From JACQFZ01 sp041485885 (GTDB lineage: Bacteria > Pseudomonadota > Gammaproteobacteria > Acidiferrobacterales > Sulfurifustaceae): DNA of 64,000 nt. Location: positions 62,001-126,000 of the forward strand of contig JBGPKL010000003.1 of the NCBI GenBank assembly GCA_041485885.1. The letters run 5' to 3'. Of the stretch, positions 8,893 through 17,415 are shown in pieces. The notes under the pieces were generated by a model. The model ran no database searches. It had not been told where the DNA came from and saw nothing but the letters and a program-made list of their open reading frames with translations. A program made the position numbers and the translations under genes. Numbering within the stretch: position 1 is the first letter of the stretch; every line of letters starts with the position of its first letter.

Positions 8893-9699
8893 CTACGCGG
8901 TGGATCTGACTTTATTTGTACTACCCGCCCGGTACGCTCTCCAGATGAGCCACGCTCCGAAGAGAACCATCGGCAACGACAAGATTTGCCCCATCGTCAC
9001 CCAACCGAGCGCCAAGTAGCCGAGCTGCGCGTCGGGGACACGAAATAGTTCTACGATGAAACGGAAGGTACCGTAGCAAACCAAGAACAACCCCGACACC
9101 GCTCCGGTGGGCCGGGGGCGCGCCGAGTAGAGCCACAAAACAATGAATAGCGTGACGCCTTCGAGCGCGAACTCATAGAGCTGCGACGGGTGTCGCGGCA
9201 CGGGACCGCCGGTGCGCGCGAACACCATCCCCCACGGCACATCGGTGACGCGGCCCCACAATTCCTGATTGATGAAGTTACCAATGCGGCCGGCGCCGAG
9301 ACCCAATGGAGCGAGCGGCGCACAGAAGTCCGACACCGCGAAAAAACTGCGCTTGGTACGGCGCGCGTACAACGCCATCGCGACGATGACGCCGATCAGC
9401 CCGCCGTGAAACGACATGCCGCCGTCCCACAGCGCGAATATCTTCAGCGGATGCTGCGCGAAATAACCGAGGTTATAGAAGAGCACGTAACCGAGACGAC
9501 CGCCGAGAATCACCCCGAGCGCGATATAAAAAAGCACATCGCCTACGTCGGTGCGCTGCCAACCGGAGTTGGGGCGGCCGGCGCGATACACGCCGAGCGC
9601 CCAGCCGCCGGCGAAGCCGATGAGGTACATGAGACCGTACCAGTGGACCTTCAGCGGGCCGAGGGAAATGGCGACGGGGTCGATATCAGGGGCGAGCAT
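8893..9699 (-). CDS. lgt: Prolipoprotein diacylglyceryl transferase
   Basis: Inner-membrane enzyme that transfers diacylglycerol from phosphatidylglycerol to the lipobox cysteine of prolipoproteins. The 268-residue product has about seven hydrophobic segments. It carries the Lgt signature GRIGNFINQELWGRVTD and the HGG motif in GGMSFHGGLIG; the conserved arginine and histidine residues of the active site lie in these motifs. Length is normal for the family. It is on the same strand as the arn cluster and follows arnD after 44 nt, but its function is independent of lipid A modification. Confidence 0.97.
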   Translation of the reverse strand: MLAPDIDPVAISLGPLKVHWYGLMYLIGFAGGWALGVYRAGRPNSGWQRTDVGDVLFYIALGVILGGRLGYVLFYNLGYFAQHPLKIFALWDGGMSFHGGLIGVIVAMALYARRTKRSFFAVSDFCAPLAPLGLGAGRIGNFINQELWGRVTDVPWGMVFARTGGPVPRHPSQLYEFALEGVTLFIVLWLYSARPRPTGAVSGLFLVCYGTFRFIVELFRVPDAQLGYLALGWVTMGQILSLPMVLFGAWLIWRAYRAGSTNKVRSTA

Positions 9700-9743
9700 C
9701 GCGCGGCATTATGAAGCAGACGGCGATGCGACAGAAGCGCCCG

Positions 9744-10649
9744 TCACGCGCCACGTTGCACCGCGAGCGTGCCCGAGCGGCCGTCGACCGTGCCGGGAAC
9801 CAAGTCACAAACGGGAATGGAAGCGCGATCGCGCAGATAGCGCTTAGCCACGTGATCGAGACGCACGATCCGCACCGCTCGCGCCGTCGCTTCGCGCAGA
9901 AACCGCTCGAACCCACCGAGCTTCGCCATGCCTTCGATCTCGGCGTGTGCCGTCAGCACGTTCGGACGATCCGCACGCAACCACGACAGGTATTGCTCGG
10001 TCAGCCGCGCTTCCGGGTGCTCCGGCCGGCCGAGCAATTCATCGAGCGTCGGCAGTGTGGTTGGAATTTGCAACGTGCGGAACACCTCGCCACCGACGCG
10101 TGGAAAGAACGGAACCGCGCCGCGCGTATCGCTCGCGTAGTCGAGCCGCGCGTCGTCGTAGGCGCTGAGACTGAGCGCATTGGCCTGCCACCCGGCGGCA
10201 CCAGCGGTGCGCGCGGCGGCGCCGAAGATGCGCTCGAACTCGGCGCGCGCACGGCCGAACTCGGCGTATACCTCGTCGCGCGACATGCGCGCCAAACCGT
10301 CTTGCCAACGCACGTGATCGTAGCAATGGATGCCGACTTCATGACCGGCGTCGCGCACCGCCCGCATCACCGCTTCATTGCGCCGTCCGATATGCGGACC
10401 CGGGAGCAACACGCCGTTCAGCAGCGTGCGCACGCCGTAGACGCTCAGCACGCTCGTGCGCTGCACCTTGCGGAAGAAGCCTGGGCGAAAAACCCGTTTG
10501 ATCGCGCGACCGGTGTTGTCCGGACCGAGCGCGAACAAAAAAGTCGCCTTCACGCCGAGCGCATCGAGCAGTCCCAGCAGATCCGGCACGCCGATGCGCG
10601 TGCCGCGGTCGGTATCGACGTCGATCTTAATAGCTAGTTCAACCGCCAC
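9744..10649 (-). CDS. arnD: 4-deoxy-4-formamido-L-arabinose-phosphoundecaprenol deformylase ArnD
   Basis: NodB-type polysaccharide deacetylase that removes the formyl group from undecaprenyl phosphate-Ara4FN, making the Ara4N donor for lipid A. The 301-residue product starts with AIKIDVDTDRGTRIGVPDLL, the ArnD form of the NodB motif 1 with its metal-binding aspartates, and has EVGIHCYDH with the histidine ligands. The start is a GTG at 10649, supported by alignment of the IDVDT segment close to the N-terminus. No good ribosome binding site is visible. A palindromic repeat (10670-10759) begins 20 nt upstream and separates arnD from the rest of the arn genes. Confidence 0.93.
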   Translation of the reverse strand: MAVELAIKIDVDTDRGTRIGVPDLLGLLDALGVKATFLFALGPDNTGRAIKRVFRPGFFRKVQRTSVLSVYGVRTLLNGVLLPGPHIGRRNEAVMRAVRDAGHEVGIHCYDHVRWQDGLARMSRDEVYAEFGRARAEFERIFGAAARTAGAAGWQANALSLSAYDDARLDYASDTRGAVPFFPRVGGEVFRTLQIPTTLPTLDELLGRPEHPEARLTEQYLSWLRADRPNVLTAHAEIEGMAKLGGFERFLREATARAVRIVRLDHVAKRYLRDRASIPVCDLVPGTVDGRSGTLAVQRGA

Positions 10650-10669
10650 GAGGAACGACAGATAAGAAC

Positions 10670-10759
10670 GGAACCGCGGATGAACGCGGATGAACGCGGA
10701 TGAAAAACAAACGCTTGGTTTTCTTTGATCCGCGTTTATCTGCGTTCATCTGCGGTTCC
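10670..10759. repeat. Dispersed palindromic repeat, copy 1 (between arnA decarboxylase gene and arnD)
   Basis: An imperfect inverted repeat starting with GGAACCGCGGATGAACGCGG, with an internal GAACGCGGAT tandem, and ending with the complementary GCGTTCATCTGCGGTTCC. Related copies occur at 13808-13893 and 52625-52729. It has no coding capacity of its own. It behaves like a non-autonomous palindromic element (MITE or REP type) within the arn operon. Confidence 0.85.
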
Positions 10760-10770
10760 AAAGTTCTTCC

Positions 10771-11811
10771 CTAACTGGAAAGATCCTGCACCGGTCGCGC
10801 CAAGTGGTAGTCGAGCGTCTTGCGCAGCGCCGTGTCGAGATCGGTGGTCGGCTTCCAGCCGAGATATTTCTCGGCGTTTCGAATCGACGGTACGCGCGTC
10901 AGGATGTCTTGATAACCCTTGCCGTAGTAGTCGCCGGAATCCACCGGCACCAGCTTTACCTTGTCGGTGAGCGCGGCGTACTTCGGATAGCGCTTCACCG
11001 CGGCGATCAAACGCTCGGCCAGCTCGCGCACCGACACGTCGTTCTTCGGATTGCCGATGTTGAAGATGCGGCCGTCCGCGGCGCCGTTCTGATTCGTGAG
11101 GATGCGCAGCAGCGCGTCGACGCCGTCGTCGATGTACGTGAAGCTGCGCCGCTGCGCGCCGCCGTCGACGAGCTGGATGTCGCTGCCGCGCAAAATATTT
11201 CCGATGAACTGTGTGAGCACGCGCGAGCTGCCTTCTTTCGGCTCGAGAATGTTGTCGAGCTTCGGCCCGATCCAGTTGAACGGCCGGAACAGCGTGAACT
11301 TGAAGCCCATCTGCGCACCGTAGGCGTAGATCACGCGATCGAGCAATTGTTTGGAGCACGAATAAATCCAGCGCTGCTTGTGGATCGGGCCGAGCACGAG
11401 GTTGCTCGCGTCTTCGTCGAATTCGGCGTCGGTGCTCATGCCGTAGACCTCAGACGTCGACGGAAACACCACGCGCTTCTTGTAGCGCACGCACTTGCGC
11501 ACGATGTCGAGGTTGGCCTCGAAGTCGAGCTCGAAGACGCGCAGCGGGTCCTGCACGTAGGTCGCGGGTGTGGCGATCGCAACAAGCGGCAGCACCACGT
11601 CGCATTTCTTCACGTGGTACTCGATCCATTCGCGGTTGATGGTGATGTCGCCCTCGACGAAATGAAAACGCGGCTGCTCCATCAATCCGTCGAGCTTGTT
11701 GGTGCCCATGTCCATGCCGTACACCTCCCAGTCGGTGTCGCGCAAGATGCGTTCCGTGAGACTGCTGCCGATAAAACCGTTCACGCCGAGAATGAGGACT
11801 TTCAGACTCAT
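10771..11811 (-). CDS. arnA: UDP-glucuronate 4-dehydrogenase/decarboxylase (ArnA C-terminal half as a separate protein)
   Basis: SDR enzyme that oxidises and decarboxylates UDP-glucuronate to UDP-Ara4O, the first step of aminoarabinose synthesis. The 346 residues correspond to the C-terminal domain of bifunctional ArnA: the Rossmann motif GVNGFIGSSL (9-18), STSEVYGMSTDAEFDE, the catalytic YSCSKQLLDR (Tyr/Lys pair) and FRPFNWIGPKLD. In enterobacteria this domain is fused behind the formyltransferase. Here it is a free-standing gene 14 nt downstream of it. The start ATG at 11811 is unambiguous. Confidence 0.92.
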   Translation of the reverse strand: MSLKVLILGVNGFIGSSLTERILRDTDWEVYGMDMGTNKLDGLMEQPRFHFVEGDITINREWIEYHVKKCDVVLPLVAIATPATYVQDPLRVFELDFEANLDIVRKCVRYKKRVVFPSTSEVYGMSTDAEFDEDASNLVLGPIHKQRWIYSCSKQLLDRVIYAYGAQMGFKFTLFRPFNWIGPKLDNILEPKEGSSRVLTQFIGNILRGSDIQLVDGGAQRRSFTYIDDGVDALLRILTNQNGAADGRIFNIGNPKNDVSVRELAERLIAAVKRYPKYAALTDKVKLVPVDSGDYYGKGYQDILTRVPSIRNAEKYLGWKPTTDLDTALRKTLDYHLARPVQDLSS

Positions 11812-11825
11812 GTTGTGTCGATCTC

Positions 11826-12827
11826 CTATCGCCCGCCGCCCCCTCCCGTCCCCTCCCCCGCGCGCGGGGGAGGGTTGGGGTGGGGGGAGGACGTATTATT
11901 CGGGATCACGGATGGGATATCGAAAACCAAATTAGCGCGAAGTGCGTGCGTATCATCGTGGTGCGGCGCTGGGTCGCCGTGCCACTGCCATTCGGCAACT
12001 TCGGCGCTGCCGCCGCCGGCCGCCACCGTGAGCGGCATCGTCCGGATAATTTCCCCCGGCCGGCCGCTCGCCGACGCCGGCCGCGCCTTCCATATATAGA
12101 AGCGGCGGCCGTCGATCTCGGTGAACGCGCCCGGATAAGGATGCGTTACCGCCCGGATCAAGTTGCAGACGGCGCGCGCCTCTTGCCGCCAGTCGATGCG
12201 CCCGTCCTCGGGCCGGCGGCCGCCGAAGTACGTCGCGGCCGTTTCGTCTTGCGCCAGGCGCGGCGCGGTGCCGTGCAGGAGATTGTCGATCTGACGCTCG
12301 AGCACGCGGCGCGCCGCCGCCGTGACCTTGTTGAAAACGTCCTGGGCCGTGTCCTCCGAACCGATCGATACGCGCTCTTGATCGACGATATCGCCGGCGT
12401 CCGCGCGCTTCGTCATCACGTGCAGCGTCGCGCCGGTCTCGGTCTCGCCGTTCAGCACCGCCCAGTTGACCGGTGCGCGTCCGCGGTATTTCGGCAGCAA
12501 CGAGCCGTGCATGTTGTAGCTACCGAGACGCGCGAGATCGAGAATGCGCTGGCTGATGAGGTGGCGGTAATAGAACGAAAAGATAAGATCGGGGCGCAGC
12601 GCGCGGATGCGCTCGATCCACTCCGGCGCGTTGACGTTGCCCGGCGTGTAAACCGGGACCGTCTGAGTGCGCGCCAATTGCGCCACCGACTTGAACCAGA
12701 TGCGCTCCTCGGGATCGTCGGTATGGGTGAATACGCCGACGACTTGAACGCGGCGCTCGAGCAGCGCGGCGAAACACTCGTGGCCGACATCGTGGTAGGC
12801 GAATACCAATACGCGCGGCTCACTCAT
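11826..12827 (-). CDS. arnA: UDP-4-amino-4-deoxy-L-arabinose formyltransferase (ArnA N-terminal half as a separate protein)
   Basis: Formyltransferase that N-formylates UDP-Ara4N using 10-formyltetrahydrofolate. The first 300 or so of 333 residues match the ArnA formyltransferase domain: MVFAYHDVG-like VFAYHDVGHE, a SYNMHGSLLPKYRGRAPVNWA segment with the catalytic Asn/His, and ADAGDIVDQE. The last about 20 residues (SSPHPNPPPRAGEG and a glycine run) are not part of the family. They come from translation through a GC-rich palindromic repeat. Its start overlaps the end of arnC by 8 nt, so the two genes are translationally coupled. Confidence 0.92.
   Translation of the reverse strand: MSEPRVLVFAYHDVGHECFAALLERRVQVVGVFTHTDDPEERIWFKSVAQLARTQTVPVYTPGNVNAPEWIERIRALRPDLIFSFYYRHLISQRILDLARLGSYNMHGSLLPKYRGRAPVNWAVLNGETETGATLHVMTKRADAGDIVDQERVSIGSEDTAQDVFNKVTAAARRVLERQIDNLLHGTAPRLAQDETAATYFGGRRPEDGRIDWRQEARAVCNLIRAVTHPYPGAFTEIDGRRFYIWKARPASASGRPGEIIRTMPLTVAAGGGSAEVAEWQWHGDPAPHHDDTHALRANLVFDIPSVIPNNTSSPHPNPPPRAGEGTGGGGGR
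11829..11893. repeat. GC-rich palindromic repeat at the 3' end of the arnA formyltransferase gene
   Basis: The core is a perfect 24-bp palindrome at 11851-11874 with arms CCCTCCCCCGCG and CGCGGGGGAGGG and no loop, flanked by GGGTTGGGGTGGGG. In one frame this gives the peptide PHPNPPPRAGEG, which recurs in proteobacterial annotations where such repeats enter gene ends. It encodes the abnormal C-terminal tail of the formyltransferase. Confidence 0.8.
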
Positions 12828-13782
12828 TGCTCGCCGCTCTCGGCAAGTCGCCGCCTTCGATCACTTCGCGGATCACAAAGCGCGGGCGACGCCGCACCTC
12901 TTGATAAATGCGTCCGACGTATTCGCCGATGATGCCGAGCCCGAAGATGCCGACACCGACGAGAAAATAGAGGATCGCGAAGAGGGTGAACAACCCTTCC
13001 GCTTCGGGGCCGACGATCCAGCGACGAATGAGCAGGAACACCACGAACACAAAACTTATCGCCGCGACCAGCATGCCGAACAGCGTGAAGAGCTGCAGCG
13101 GCACCACCGAGAAGCCGGTCATCAAATCGAAATTGAGGCGGATCAAATGATACAGCCGGTACTTCGACACACCGGCCGTGCGCGCGGCGTGCGCGACTTC
13201 GACTTCGGTCGGTCGTGCGGCATAACGCACCGCGAGCGCGGGGATGAAGGTCGAGCTCTCGCCGCTGTGCGTGATGGTGTCGACGATGGACCGGCGGTAC
13301 GCGCGCAGCATGCAACCTTGATCGCGCATGCGGATGCCGGTCATGCGCAGGCGCAGCGCGTTGATAACCTTCGACGCGGCGCGCCGAAACAAACTGTCCT
13401 GCCGGTCCTTGCGGTAACCGCCGACGACGTCATGGCCGGCCTCGATCGCCGCGAGCAGTTTCGGAATTTCTTCGGGTGGATTTTGCAGATCGGCATCGAG
13501 CGTGACGATGACGTCGCCGCGCACGCGCTCGAACGCCGCCATGATCGCCATGTGCTGCCCGAAGTTGCCGTTGAAGTCGATGACGCGCACTTGCTGCGGC
13601 CGGCGCCGGTGGAATTCGCGCAGCAGCCCGAACGAGTTGTCGCGCGAGCCGTCGTTGGTGAAGACGATCTCGTAGGGCTTGCCGACCTTGTCGAGCACCG
13701 CGGTCAGCCGCGTGTACAACGCTTCGAGATTTTCCGCCTCGTTGTAGACCGGGACGACGACGCTGATATGCGGCTTGGTCAT
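12820..13782 (-). CDS. arnC: Undecaprenyl-phosphate 4-deoxy-4-formamido-L-arabinose transferase ArnC
   Basis: Family 2 glycosyltransferase that moves Ara4FN from UDP to undecaprenyl phosphate on the inner membrane. The 320-residue protein has the GT2 domain (VVVPVYNEAENLE at the N-terminus, VTLDADLQNPPEEI with the metal-binding DxD, and MRDQGCMLRAYRR). Two C-terminal transmembrane segments follow (around 220-250 and 265-290), as in E. coli ArnC. Its stop overlaps the formyltransferase start by 8 nt. The gap to arnB upstream (13783-13869) is filled by a copy of the dispersed repeat. Confidence 0.93.
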   Translation of the reverse strand: MTKPHISVVVPVYNEAENLEALYTRLTAVLDKVGKPYEIVFTNDGSRDNSFGLLREFHRRRPQQVRVIDFNGNFGQHMAIMAAFERVRGDVIVTLDADLQNPPEEIPKLLAAIEAGHDVVGGYRKDRQDSLFRRAASKVINALRLRMTGIRMRDQGCMLRAYRRSIVDTITHSGESSTFIPALAVRYAARPTEVEVAHAARTAGVSKYRLYHLIRLNFDLMTGFSVVPLQLFTLFGMLVAAISFVFVVFLLIRRWIVGPEAEGLFTLFAILYFLVGVGIFGLGIIGEYVGRIYQEVRRRPRFVIREVIEGGDLPRAASNE

Positions 13783-13807
13783 TGTTCTTTGACGATGATA
13801 CGAGTTA

Positions 13808-13893
13808 GGAAACCGCAGATGAACGCAGATAAACGCAGATAACGCGAAGCAACCGATGGTTTTTATTTTTCATCCGCGTTCATCTGCGGTTCC
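13808..13893. repeat. Dispersed palindromic repeat, copy 2 (between arnB and arnC, entering arnB)
   Basis: Inverted repeat that begins GGAAACCGCAGATGAACGCA with tandem AACGCAGAT units and ends with CATCTGCGGTTCC. It is clearly related to copies at 10670-10759 and 52625-52729. The right arm overlaps the last 24 nt of arnB, so the repeat provides arnB's stop codon and final residues. Confidence 0.85.
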
Positions 13894-15051
13894 CCGCTGT
13901 TTTCCGAACACGTCGCGCATCGCGGCAATGACGCGATCTTGCTCCGCTTCCGTCATCGTCGGGAAGAGCGGCAGGCTCACGATCCGATCGCCGATGGATT
14001 CCGCAACCGGAAAATCGCCGCGCTTGAAACCGAAGTGGTCGCGATAGTAAGGATAGAGATGCACGGCCCGGTAGTGCAGCCCGGTGCCGATGTTGCGGTC
14101 CTTCATGGCTTGCATGAACTCATCGCGATTCAATCCTGCCGCGTCCGGATTGATCAGCGGCGTGTAGAGATGCCACGCGTGCCGATGCGGATAGCGCGGC
14201 GCGCCGGGCAGCGTGAACTGCGGCCAGCCGGTGAGCAACTTTTGATACCGCTGCGCGAGCGCCGTGCGACGTGCGATGAAGCCATCGAGCGCCGGCAACT
14301 GATGCAGGCCGAGCGCCGCTTGTAAATCCATCATGTTGTACTTGAAGCCGGGCAACACGATCTCATAGTGCTGGTTGCCGGTTTTACCGAAGCGGTTCCA
14401 CGCCTCGCGGTCCATGCCGTGGAAGCGCAACAGCGCCAGGCGCTCCGCGAGCTTGTCGTCGCGCGTGGTGATGCAGCCGCCCTCGCCGGTCGTGATGTTC
14501 TTGTTCGGGTGAAAACTGAACACCTGCGTGTCGCCGAACGCGCCGATGCGCCGGCCTTTGTACTCGGTGCCGATCGCGTGCGCGGCGTCCTCGATCACGC
14601 GCAGGCCGTGTTGCTCGGCAAGCGCGTAAAGCGGATCGAGGTCGACCGGGAGGCCGGCAAAGTGCACCGGTAGGATGGCGCGAGTACGCGACGTGATCGC
14701 TGCCTGAAGCCGCGATACATCGATGTTGTAGGTGTGCGGTTCGGCGTCTACCAGCGCCGGGCGACCGCCGGCGAGCACGATGGTGTTAAGCGTCGCGGCG
14801 AACGTCATCGGCGTGGTGATCACCTCATCGCCCGGTTTTAAATCGAGCGCGAGCAGCGCGAGATGCAGTCCCGCCGTCGCCGAGGACAGCGCCAGCGCGT
14901 GCGGCGCGCCGAGGTATTCTTTCAGCGCCTGCTCGAATTTTTTCACGCGCGGGCCGGTGGTGATCCAGCCGGACTCGAGACACGCGACGACTTCGTCGAT
15001 CGCTTCCCGGCTGATCGAAGGTCGCGCGAACGGCAGAAATTCCTCGCTCAT
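13870..15051 (-). CDS. arnB: UDP-4-amino-4-deoxy-L-arabinose aminotransferase ArnB
   Basis: PLP-dependent aminotransferase that converts UDP-Ara4O and glutamate to UDP-Ara4N. The 393-residue product has the DegT/DnrJ/EryC1 fold signatures: SSATAGLHLALLAL (phosphate binding), VEDAAHAIG-like VIEDAAHAIGTEYKGR and SFHPNKNITTGEGG with the PLP lysine. The N-terminus FLPFARPSIS is typical for ArnB. The final residues (GTADERG) are encoded by the right arm of the dispersed repeat, so the original C-terminus may have been replaced. arnE lies 1 nt upstream on the same transcript. Confidence 0.94.
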   Translation of the reverse strand: MSEEFLPFARPSISREAIDEVVACLESGWITTGPRVKKFEQALKEYLGAPHALALSSATAGLHLALLALDLKPGDEVITTPMTFAATLNTIVLAGGRPALVDAEPHTYNIDVSRLQAAITSRTRAILPVHFAGLPVDLDPLYALAEQHGLRVIEDAAHAIGTEYKGRRIGAFGDTQVFSFHPNKNITTGEGGCITTRDDKLAERLALLRFHGMDREAWNRFGKTGNQHYEIVLPGFKYNMMDLQAALGLHQLPALDGFIARRTALAQRYQKLLTGWPQFTLPGAPRYPHRHAWHLYTPLINPDAAGLNRDEFMQAMKDRNIGTGLHYRAVHLYPYYRDHFGFKRGDFPVAESIGDRIVSLPLFPTMTEAEQDRVIAAMRDVFGKQRGTADERG

Positions 15052-15052
15052 C

Positions 15053-15418
15053 TCAGCTCCGCGTCACCAGATAGACGCCGGCACTGATGATGAGAATGCC
15101 GGTAACGCGCGTGAGCGACAAATTTTCTTGAAACAGGTAATACCCCGCGACCGCGTTGACGATATAGCCGACGCTCAACAGCGGATACGCGAAGCTTACT
15201 TCGACGCGCGAGAGCACCAGCAACCATACGACGACGCTCACGATGTACGCGAGCAGTCCGAGCAGCACGAACGGATTGGCGGCGACTTGCATGCCGACCG
15301 GAATCGCATTCGCCCAGGCGAAGTCGAAGTAGCCGACACGGCGCATGCCTTCCTTCAGCAACAATTGCGCGCCGGCGTTCAGCAGTACACCGAGCAGAAT
15401 CAGCGGAAGATAGTTCAC
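15053..15418 (-). CDS. arnE: SMR-type transporter, probable Ara4N-phosphoundecaprenol flippase subunit ArnE
   Basis: A 121-residue four-helix membrane protein of the small multidrug resistance fold, with hydrophobic segments near 3-15, 45-65, 72-92 and 100-118. The motif SFAYPLLSVGYIVNAVAGYYLF matches ArnE/EmrE-like proteins. In the pathway it would flip Ara4N-undecaprenyl phosphate to the periplasm. In enterobacteria ArnE pairs with ArnF; only one such gene is present here, so it may act as a homodimer or its partner may be elsewhere. It overlaps arnT by 4 nt and precedes arnB by 1 nt, which supports the pathway assignment. Confidence 0.85.
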   Translation of the reverse strand: MNYLPLILLGVLLNAGAQLLLKEGMRRVGYFDFAWANAIPVGMQVAANPFVLLGLLAYIVSVVVWLLVLSRVEVSFAYPLLSVGYIVNAVAGYYLFQENLSLTRVTGILIISAGVYLVTRS

Positions 15419-17172
15419 GGCGTCGCCTCGCGATTTACCAGCAGGACCGCGTACGCGGTTTGCGCGAGCAGTCGCATCGGGCCCGGCGGATCGGCGCGCA
15501 GCTTATCGTAGTTCGAGCGGCTGGTCAGCAGATACGCCGTGGTCGCACCGTTCCACCGGCGCTGGAACTCCGGCGCCTCGATCATCCAGGCGCGCGTGTC
15601 CTCGATGGTGGTTCCGAATTCGAGCTCGCCCTTCCAGTCCACGACGGTGACACGCCGCTCCAAATAAACCGGTAAGTCCTGGTAGTACGTTTCGTACGTG
15701 ATGACCTCGTCGCCGGGCTTAAGCTCCTGCTTGAGCCGCAGCGCCAGCTCTTTCACCGAGCGGCCGACGTCGAGGCGGACAAAATTGAGATCGAACGACG
15801 CGACCAGCACCGCCGCGCCGACGAAGAACGCCGCCAGCGTCATGCGCCGGTCGCGCCGCAACCATGCGAGGAACGGCAGCAGACCGGCCAGAAGTAATCC
15901 ACCGGCCATTAGATAAATGCCGGCACCGAGTTGCTCGCCGATGCGCGCCACGCTCGGTCGATCAGCCGCCACATGCGGTGCAACGAACAAAGCGGCGGCG
16001 AATACGGCGCCGAGGACAAGCAGCGCGACGAACGCGCCACGCCCGCGCGGGATTTCGTGCTCCCATCGTTGCGCCAGCCAGCGGCCGAGCAATAGTGCGA
16101 GCGGCGGAAACACCGGCAATACATATGGAATCAGTTTTGAGCTCGACAACGAGAAAAAGACAAAGGGCAAACCGGCCCACAGCAACAGAAACCAGGTGTC
16201 GCCGTGACGTTTACGATCACGCCAGAGATCGCGCATGCCGTCGCGCAACGCGTACGGCAAGAACGCTGTCCACGGGTACATACCAACCAGCAATATAGGA
16301 ATGAAAAACCATACCGGCTGGTAGCGCTGGTGCGCGGTCGTGAGATAACGCTCAAGGTGCTCGTGAATGAAGTAAAACTGGCCGAATTCCGGATTCGCTT
16401 GCCAAACGAGCACATGCCACGGCGCGGCGATGGAAAAAAATATCAGCAGTCCGCTCGGCAGATAAATCTCGCGCAACAAGCGCCACTCGCCGAGCACCAA
16501 AATCCACGCGCCGATCGCCATGGCGGGTATCACCGCCCCGACTAAACCTTTGGTCAGCACGGCAGCCGCGACGCACGCGTAAAACCCGTAAAGCACAAGA
16601 CGCCGTCGCATTCCCGGCGGAGCGCGGATACCGACCAGAAACATACCGAGCGCGGCGGTAAGCTCCGCCGCGAGCGGCATGTCGAGCGTGAGAATGCCGC
16701 CCATGAAATCGTAAAGTGGACTGAGCGCGAGCACGCCGGCGGCGTAGAGCCCGACGCGCCGGCCGTACAACTCGCGACCGACATAGTAGAGCGCCAGACA
16801 GCCGAGGAGCGCGAACAGCGCCGGCCACAGACGCACGGCCCACTCGTTCAAGCCCAACGTTTTGATCGCACCGGCCACTAGCCAGTAAACGAGCGGCGGC
16901 TTCTCGAAATATTTGACGCCGTTCAGCCGCGGCGTGAGATAGTCGCCGCTCGCCACCATCTCGCGCGGAATCTCGGCGTAGCGACCCTCGTCCGGCGACC
17001 ACAACGCACGACCGCCGAGCTCGTAGCCGAACCAGACGGCGAGCACGAGCGCGAGCAGCAACGGTTCGAGCCAGCTCGGCAGGAGCGCCGCTTCGGTTCG
17101 CGCGCTCGGCGCCGCGTCGCGCGTGCCGCGCGCGTGCCTGGCGCTGAGCGCTACGCGGGCCATAGGAAGCAT
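15415..17172 (-). CDS. arnT: Undecaprenyl phosphate-aminoarabinose:lipid A transferase ArnT
   Basis: GT83 membrane glycosyltransferase that attaches Ara4N to lipid A phosphates at the periplasmic face, lowering negative charge and giving polymyxin resistance. The 585-residue protein has about 12 hydrophobic segments. It carries the periplasmic-loop signature WSPDEGRYAEIPREMVASGDYLTPRLNGVKYFEKPPLVYW, split here as SPDEGRYAEIPREM and KYFEKPPLVYW, which includes the catalytic acidic residue. The ATG at 17172 is taken; a second ATG at 17163 is possible. It is the first gene of the arn cluster and divergent from the DUF255 gene. No PhoP or PmrA box was identified. Confidence 0.93.
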   Translation of the reverse strand: MLPMARVALSARHARGTRDAAPSARTEAALLPSWLEPLLLALVLAVWFGYELGGRALWSPDEGRYAEIPREMVASGDYLTPRLNGVKYFEKPPLVYWLVAGAIKTLGLNEWAVRLWPALFALLGCLALYYVGRELYGRRVGLYAAGVLALSPLYDFMGGILTLDMPLAAELTAALGMFLVGIRAPPGMRRRLVLYGFYACVAAAVLTKGLVGAVIPAMAIGAWILVLGEWRLLREIYLPSGLLIFFSIAAPWHVLVWQANPEFGQFYFIHEHLERYLTTAHQRYQPVWFFIPILLVGMYPWTAFLPYALRDGMRDLWRDRKRHGDTWFLLLWAGLPFVFFSLSSSKLIPYVLPVFPPLALLLGRWLAQRWEHEIPRGRGAFVALLVLGAVFAAALFVAPHVAADRPSVARIGEQLGAGIYLMAGGLLLAGLLPFLAWLRRDRRMTLAAFFVGAAVLVASFDLNFVRLDVGRSVKELALRLKQELKPGDEVITYETYYQDLPVYLERRVTVVDWKGELEFGTTIEDTRAWMIEAPEFQRRWNGATTAYLLTSRSNYDKLRADPPGPMRLLAQTAYAVLLVNREATP

Positions 17173-17415
17173 TTGCTTGGAGTGGCGGACACGTCGTCGT
17201 CACGTGGGAGAGGACGCAATATAAAACAAGTTCGACCAACACTCACGGCCCAACGATGGGCAGACGACACGGTCGCTCGCTTCGAAGTGATGGTGCGGCA
17301 CTCGGCGATCCGCGGTCGCGACGGAAGAGGGGTGCGCTGCATCTCCACGGGCGGAACTAAAGGACAAAGCTCGGGTCCTTCGGCTATAGTCAGTCGTCCC
17401 GTCAGAATCCTCGCC

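Noticed and set aside
10804..12099. A 431-codon plus-strand frame across the arnA genes
   Set aside because: Antisense shadow; it contains translated repeat sequence (PPPPPVPSPARGGG) and no domain.
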